Positions 60,524 to 64,000 of a stretch of DNA of 64,000 nt are shown here, piece after piece (the first letter of the stretch is position 1; each line of letters begins with the position of its first letter). The notes under the pieces were generated by a model that was not told the origin of the DNA, did no database searches, and worked only from the letters and a program-made list of their open reading frames with translations. The stretch comes from JAUXEH01 sp965533275 (lineage in GTDB: Bacteria > Acidobacteriota > Aminicenantia > Aminicenantales > Aminicenantaceae). Location of the stretch: assembly GCA_965533275.1 (NCBI GenBank), contig CBESWG010000002.1:62001-126000 (forward strand), read 5' to 3'. The translations under genes and the position numbers were made by a program.

Positions 60524-61923
60524 TGCGGCTCCAGGTCCTGGGGGCCGCCAGGCAGGTCACGGGCTCCTGCTACGTGGTTGAGGTCGATGGGATGCGTATC
60601 CTGGTGGACTGCGGCCTGTTCCAGGAACGGGAATATGCCTCACGCAACTGGAAGCCCTTCCCCGTGTATCCAGGGAAGCTCGACTTCGTGCTCTTGACGC
60701 ACAGCCACCTCGACCATGCCGGACTGCTGCCCAAGCTCGTACGGGAAGGATTTTCCGGACCGATCGTGACCACATCGGCATCCCGGGACCTCGTCGAGAT
60801 CGTCCTGCTCGATTCTGCCCGCATCCAGGAAGAAGACGCGGCCTACAAACGCAGGCGCCACAAGAAGGAGGGCCGCGAGGGCCCCTATCCGGAGATCCCT
60901 CTCTACACCGTCGAAGATGCGGAAAAGTGTCTCCCCATGATCCGGTCAGTCTCATACAAGGAGGATGTCACTCTGAGCGACAATGTGACGGCCCGCTTCC
61001 ATGACGCGGGCCACATCCTGGGGGCCGCCATGATCGAACTGGAATATCGGCGGAACGGCACCACACGGCGGCTGATATTTTCGGGAGATATAGGACAGTG
61101 GGACAAGCCGCTCGTGAACGATCCTTCGGTCTTCCGGCAGGCGGACTACATCGTGATGGAATCGACCTACGGGGATCGGCTCCATGATGAACCGGGGGAT
61201 GTCGAGAACCTCCTGTGCGACGCGATCAACCAGACGGTGAAGGCCGGGGGGAACGTCGTCATCCCCACCTTTGCCCTCGAACGCGCCCAGGAGCTGATGT
61301 ACCACCTCAGCCGGCTGGTGCGGGAGGACCGCATCCCCTACCTGATGATGTTCCTGGACAGCCCCATGGCGGTGGATGTCACCGACGTATTCCTTGGCCA
61401 CCGGGAGTATCTGGATGAGGAAACACATGCACTCTTCAGGGAAGGGGAGCCCCCGTTCCGATTCCCCGGGCTCAAGCTCGTGCGTTCCGTGGCAGAGTCC
61501 AAGGCCATAAATTCCATACGGGGCTCCTGTGTGATCATGGCGGGTTCCGGAATGTGCACGGGAGGCCGGATCAAGCATCATCTGAAGCAGAATATCGGAA
61601 GCCCGGAGTCACTTCTCCTGTTCGTGGGATATCAGGCCCGCGGAACCCTGGGGCGGCTGATCCTGGAGGGCAGAGAGGAGGTCCGCATCCACGGGAAACA
61701 GTTTTCCGTGCGGGCGGGGATCCGTCAGATCCAGGGTTTTTCGGCTCATGCCGACCGCAATGGGCTCCTCAAGTGGCTGGACTACCTGGAGGAAGATCCC
61801 AAGAAGGTCATCTTGACTCATGGTGAGGAGGATGCCATCCGGAGCCTGGCCAGGGCCGTTCGTGAATCCAAGGGATGGGACGTAGAGGTCCCCGGATACC
61901 TGGATACGATCGAGCTGGAATAG
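60520..61923 (+). CDS. MBL-fold beta-CASP ribonuclease-like protein
   Basis: 467-residue metallo-beta-lactamase protein with a beta-CASP insertion and C-terminal RMMBL motif, the fold of CPSF73/Ysh1 and related RNases. Motif I/II: LLTHSHLDHAGLLPKLV. FHDAGHILGAAMIEL (III) and IFSGDIGQWDKPLV (IV) complete the metal site. Beta-CASP: VVIPTFALERAQELMYHLSR (motif A/B) and MAGSGMCTGGRIKHHL. RMMBL: IQGFSAHADRNGLL, then VILTHGEEDAI (motif C His). It is likely an RNA-processing nuclease; the target is unknown. It starts ATGATG, coupled to the preceding gene. Confidence 0.92.
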   Translation: MMRLQVLGAARQVTGSCYVVEVDGMRILVDCGLFQEREYASRNWKPFPVYPGKLDFVLLTHSHLDHAGLLPKLVREGFSGPIVTTSASRDLVEIVLLDSARIQEEDAAYKRRRHKKEGREGPYPEIPLYTVEDAEKCLPMIRSVSYKEDVTLSDNVTARFHDAGHILGAAMIELEYRRNGTTRRLIFSGDIGQWDKPLVNDPSVFRQADYIVMESTYGDRLHDEPGDVENLLCDAINQTVKAGGNVVIPTFALERAQELMYHLSRLVREDRIPYLMMFLDSPMAVDVTDVFLGHREYLDEETHALFREGEPPFRFPGLKLVRSVAESKAINSIRGSCVIMAGSGMCTGGRIKHHLKQNIGSPESLLLFVGYQARGTLGRLILEGREEVRIHGKQFSVRAGIRQIQGFSAHADRNGLLKWLDYLEEDPKKVILTHGEEDAIRSLARAVRESKGWDVEVPGYLDTIELE

Positions 61924-61943
61924 GGCCGCCCGGGGGAGGAAGC

Positions 61944-63299
61944 CTAGAACCTGAGCGTGAATATGGTCGCCTGCTCGGGTTCGGAATGGACAGAGAGTGT
62001 GCCCTTGTGCTGGCTCATGATCTGACGTGAGAGGCTGAGGCCGATCCCCGATCCTCCCTCCTTGGTGGAGAAAAACGGGATGAAGATCTTGTCCAGGTTC
62101 TCCTCGAGGATGCCGGGGCCGTTGTCTTTCACCTGGATCAGGATCCGCCCCTGAGCATCGAGGGCGGCGCGGAGGTCGATCTGGCCCCCGTCCTGTTTCT
62201 CCACGGCCTGCAGCGCGTTGAGCAGCAGGTTGATCAGGACCTGTTCGACGAGTTCGGGATCGGCTGTCAGCTCCAGGTGTTCAGGTTCGACGCGGCTTTG
62301 AAACAGGATGCCTCTGTCCGCGATGTTGGCCTCCATCAGTTTCGCTACCCTGGAGAAAAGCTCACTCACGGAAAAGATGGAGTAGTTCGCCTTGGGGGTC
62401 AGAGTGTAGTTCCGATAGGCATCCACGAAGTGCATCAGCCCATTACTCCGCTTCTGGATGGTGTGCAGGGCCTGTTGGATGTCGTCCAGCATCTCCTGAT
62501 CGGAATCCTGGGGCAGGTCGAGGCTCTCCAGGCCATCCCGGATGAGCTGTTGGATGGTGGAGGCCAGGGAGGAGATGGGCGTGATGGAGTTCATGATCTC
62601 GTGCGTGAGCACGCGGATCAGGCGCTGCCAGGCTTCGATCTCCGTCTCCTCCAACTCGCTTTGGATGTTCTGGATCGAGACCAGAGAAAAGACCTGACTG
62701 CGGAGCTTGAACTCCGTGGCATACAGGGACAACTGCAGGGACTCGATCTCGCTCTCGACCTTTACCAGATCCGTCTCGCGTGGTTTGAGATGGAACAGGG
62801 TTTCCACCAGCTTGGGACTCAGAGAACTCAAGGATTTGATGTTCTTCAGGTGAGAGAGGTTCAGGAGGCGCTTGGCAGCCGTGTTGATGAGCTCGACCTC
62901 CCCGTCCGGCTGGAAAGCGATCAGGCCGACTCCCACGTGCTGGACCACGGTCTGGAGGTATTGGTAGTGTTCTTCCTTCTCAGCACGCGTCGCTCGAAAG
63001 GCATTGGTCACTTCGTTGAACGTGTTGCGCAGGGAGGCGAATGATCGGCCCAGTTTGTCGTCCTTGAATGACTGCGTGAAGTCCCCGTATTTGATGGATT
63101 CGAAGAAGCGTGTCAGGTCGCGATTGGTCACCTCGACATACCGGATGAGCGAATACACCTGGTATACGATCAGCACAATGGTGATGAAGAGTGCTGCGAA
63201 CAGCTGTGTCCGGAACAGGAGAAAAAAGAAGAACGCGAGCGAGAGGGCCAGGGCCAGGATCCGGCCGATGACATGTATGCGAAATCGCTTAAAGACCAT
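61944..63299 (-). CDS. Membrane sensor histidine kinase (NtrY-like)
   Basis: 451-residue kinase. Two N-terminal membrane helices (VIGRILALALSLAFFFFLLF; LFAALFITIVLIVYQVYSLI) with almost no periplasmic loop, then a HAMP-like coiled coil, a PAS-like segment (VGLIAFQPDGEVELINTAAK), the H-box RVLTHEIMNSITPISSLAST, N-box INLLLNALQAVEKQ, G1 VKDNGPGI, and G2 GGSGIGLSLSRQIM. The short loop suggests it senses membrane or cytoplasmic signals. It overlaps the upstream sigma54-regulator gene by 11 nt; ATG 63299 is chosen for this coupling and GGAAAAAT before it. It probably phosphorylates that regulator. Confidence 0.92.
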   Translation of the reverse strand: MVFKRFRIHVIGRILALALSLAFFFFLLFRTQLFAALFITIVLIVYQVYSLIRYVEVTNRDLTRFFESIKYGDFTQSFKDDKLGRSFASLRNTFNEVTNAFRATRAEKEEHYQYLQTVVQHVGVGLIAFQPDGEVELINTAAKRLLNLSHLKNIKSLSSLSPKLVETLFHLKPRETDLVKVESEIESLQLSLYATEFKLRSQVFSLVSIQNIQSELEETEIEAWQRLIRVLTHEIMNSITPISSLASTIQQLIRDGLESLDLPQDSDQEMLDDIQQALHTIQKRSNGLMHFVDAYRNYTLTPKANYSIFSVSELFSRVAKLMEANIADRGILFQSRVEPEHLELTADPELVEQVLINLLLNALQAVEKQDGGQIDLRAALDAQGRILIQVKDNGPGILEENLDKIFIPFFSTKEGGSGIGLSLSRQIMSQHKGTLSVHSEPEQATIFTLRF

Positions 63300-64000
63300 A
63301 TTTTTCCAGCCGTCGATACAATGAGGTGCGGGAGAGTCCCAATTCCTTGGCGGCATGACTGATGTTGCCGCCGTATTTGCTTATGACCTTGCGTATGATG
63401 GTCTTTTCGATGCTGTCCAGGTTGAAGTTGTCGAAAACGACGCCATCGCCACCGGCTTCGGGGGAGGCGAAGAAAAAATCTCCGGGCTGGAGCACGGGGT
63501 CTTCGCTCATGATGACGGCCCTCTCGATGGCATGCTGGAGTTCCCGCACATTGCCGGGCCAGTGGTATTTTTCCAGTTTCTTCAGCGTGGCCGTGTTCAG
63601 TCGCTTGATGTCCTTTTTATACTTCTTGCTGTAGATCTTGAGGAAGTGATCGATTAGCAGGGGGATGTCCTCGGGCCTCTCGCGCAGGGGAGGTATCGGC
63701 AGCTCCACCGTGTTGATACGGTAGAGCAGGTCCTGACGGAATTCCCTGTCCGCAACCATCTCCTGGATCGGCATGTTGGTGGCGCAGATCAAACGCACAT
63801 CCACATCCACGGACTTGTTGGATCCCAGCCGCGTGATGGTACGGGTTTCGACCACACGCAGGAGCTTCGACTGCAGTGTGAGAGGCAGGTTGGCGATCTC
63901 ATCCAGGAAGAGCGTGCCCCCCGACGCGATCTCGAAGCGACCTGCCCGATCTTCCCGTGCATCAGTGAAGGCACCCTTGACGTGTCCGAACAGCTCGCTC
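63289..64000 (-). CDS. Sigma54-dependent response regulator, NtrC family (5' end cut by window)
   Basis: The visible 237 codons hold the second half of the AAA+ domain and the DNA-binding domain. Visible motifs: the sigma54-contact loop as GAFTDA (usual GAFTGA), Walker B GGTLFLDEIANLP, LICATNMPIQEMVADREFRQ, the arginine-finger region LLYRINTVELPIPPLRERPE, and WPGNVRELQHAIERAVI. The C-terminal Fis-type helix-turn-helix is GGNISHAAKELGLSRTSLYR. The receiver domain, if present, lies beyond the window. It is paired with the histidine kinase that follows. GAFTDA is a common natural variant, not a defect. Confidence 0.93.
   Translation of the reverse strand, partial: SELFGHVKGAFTDAREDRAGRFEIASGGTLFLDEIANLPLTLQSKLLRVVETRTITRLGSNKSVDVDVRLICATNMPIQEMVADREFRQDLLYRINTVELPIPPLRERPEDIPLLIDHFLKIYSKKYKKDIKRLNTATLKKLEKYHWPGNVRELQHAIERAVIMSEDPVLQPGDFFFASPEAGGDGVVFDNFNLDSIEKTIIRKVISKYGGNISHAAKELGLSRTSLYRRLEKYGL

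Noticed and set aside
63289..64000. GAFTDA instead of GAFTGA as a sign of a non-sigma54 regulator
   Set aside because: GAFTDA occurs in working NtrC-family activators and the other motifs are intact.

Overview
The window looks like part of the chromosome of a GC-rich, free-living diderm (Gram-negative-type) bacterium. The diderm evidence is a TonB-dependent receptor, a BamD-like lipoprotein, several signal-peptide outer-membrane barrels and several lipoproteins. The gene set also includes tandem DUF507 genes, a C_GCAxxG_C_C protein, a membrane pyrophosphatase, polyphosphate glucokinase, and a membrane FeS oxidoreductase of the ETF:quinone type. This mix suggests a deep lineage such as Acidobacteriota, possibly Aminicenantia, but that is an inference. 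No rRNA, tRNA, CRISPR array, IS element or prophage was seen. Coding density is very high and no gene-free stretch exceeds 300 bp.

Layout. 1-3567 (minus): an OPT-family and a CstA-family transporter in one operon. 3741-8344 (plus): a surface-glycan operon of three GT4 glycosyltransferases interleaved with two small coiled-coil proteins, behind a strong sigma70-type promoter. 8341-12063: an ACT-domain protein (minus), a class I glutamine amidotransferase, a PKD-containing barrel protein with a clear terminator, and rfbD. 12116-14367 (minus): tandem DUF507 genes and a sodium:amino-acid symporter with its 31-residue MetS-like small subunit. 14383-19816 (minus): the nusA-infB-DUF503-rbfA-nrnA-truB operon with its own promoter. 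19916-31022 (minus): hppA, miaB, a redox protein, recN, a subtilase, an outer-membrane barrel, a BamD-like protein, a sugar epimerase, rpe and a PASTA protein.

31114-38701: ltaE (plus), a membrane heterodisulfide-reductase-like oxidoreductase and a TonB-dependent receptor (both minus), and a dihydrolipoyl dehydrogenase (plus). 38752-47633 holds the most unusual locus: four paralogous lipoproteins of the sulfatase/alkaline-phosphatase superfamily in mirror symmetry (short-long, then long-short) around two divergent promoters. All four have Thr, not Cys or Ser, at the nucleophile position. 47698-56108: nuoABCDEFGHI plus a metallo-hydrolase, without nuoJKLMN. 56143-64000: a DUF3330 mini-protein, a DUF481 barrel, dsbD, ppgK (minus), a small membrane protein, a beta-CASP nuclease, and a histidine kinase with a sigma54 regulator (minus, cut by the window edge).

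Taken together the genes fit a peptide- and amino-acid-using heterotroph. It has peptide and amino-acid importers, an exported protease and threonine aldolase, and energy is conserved through complex I, a K+-type membrane pyrophosphatase and a quinone-linked FeS oxidoreductase. A large share of the window is devoted to the cell surface. A recurrent regulatory trait is a promoter whose -10 box lies only 8-12 nt from the start codon, which suggests leaderless transcripts.
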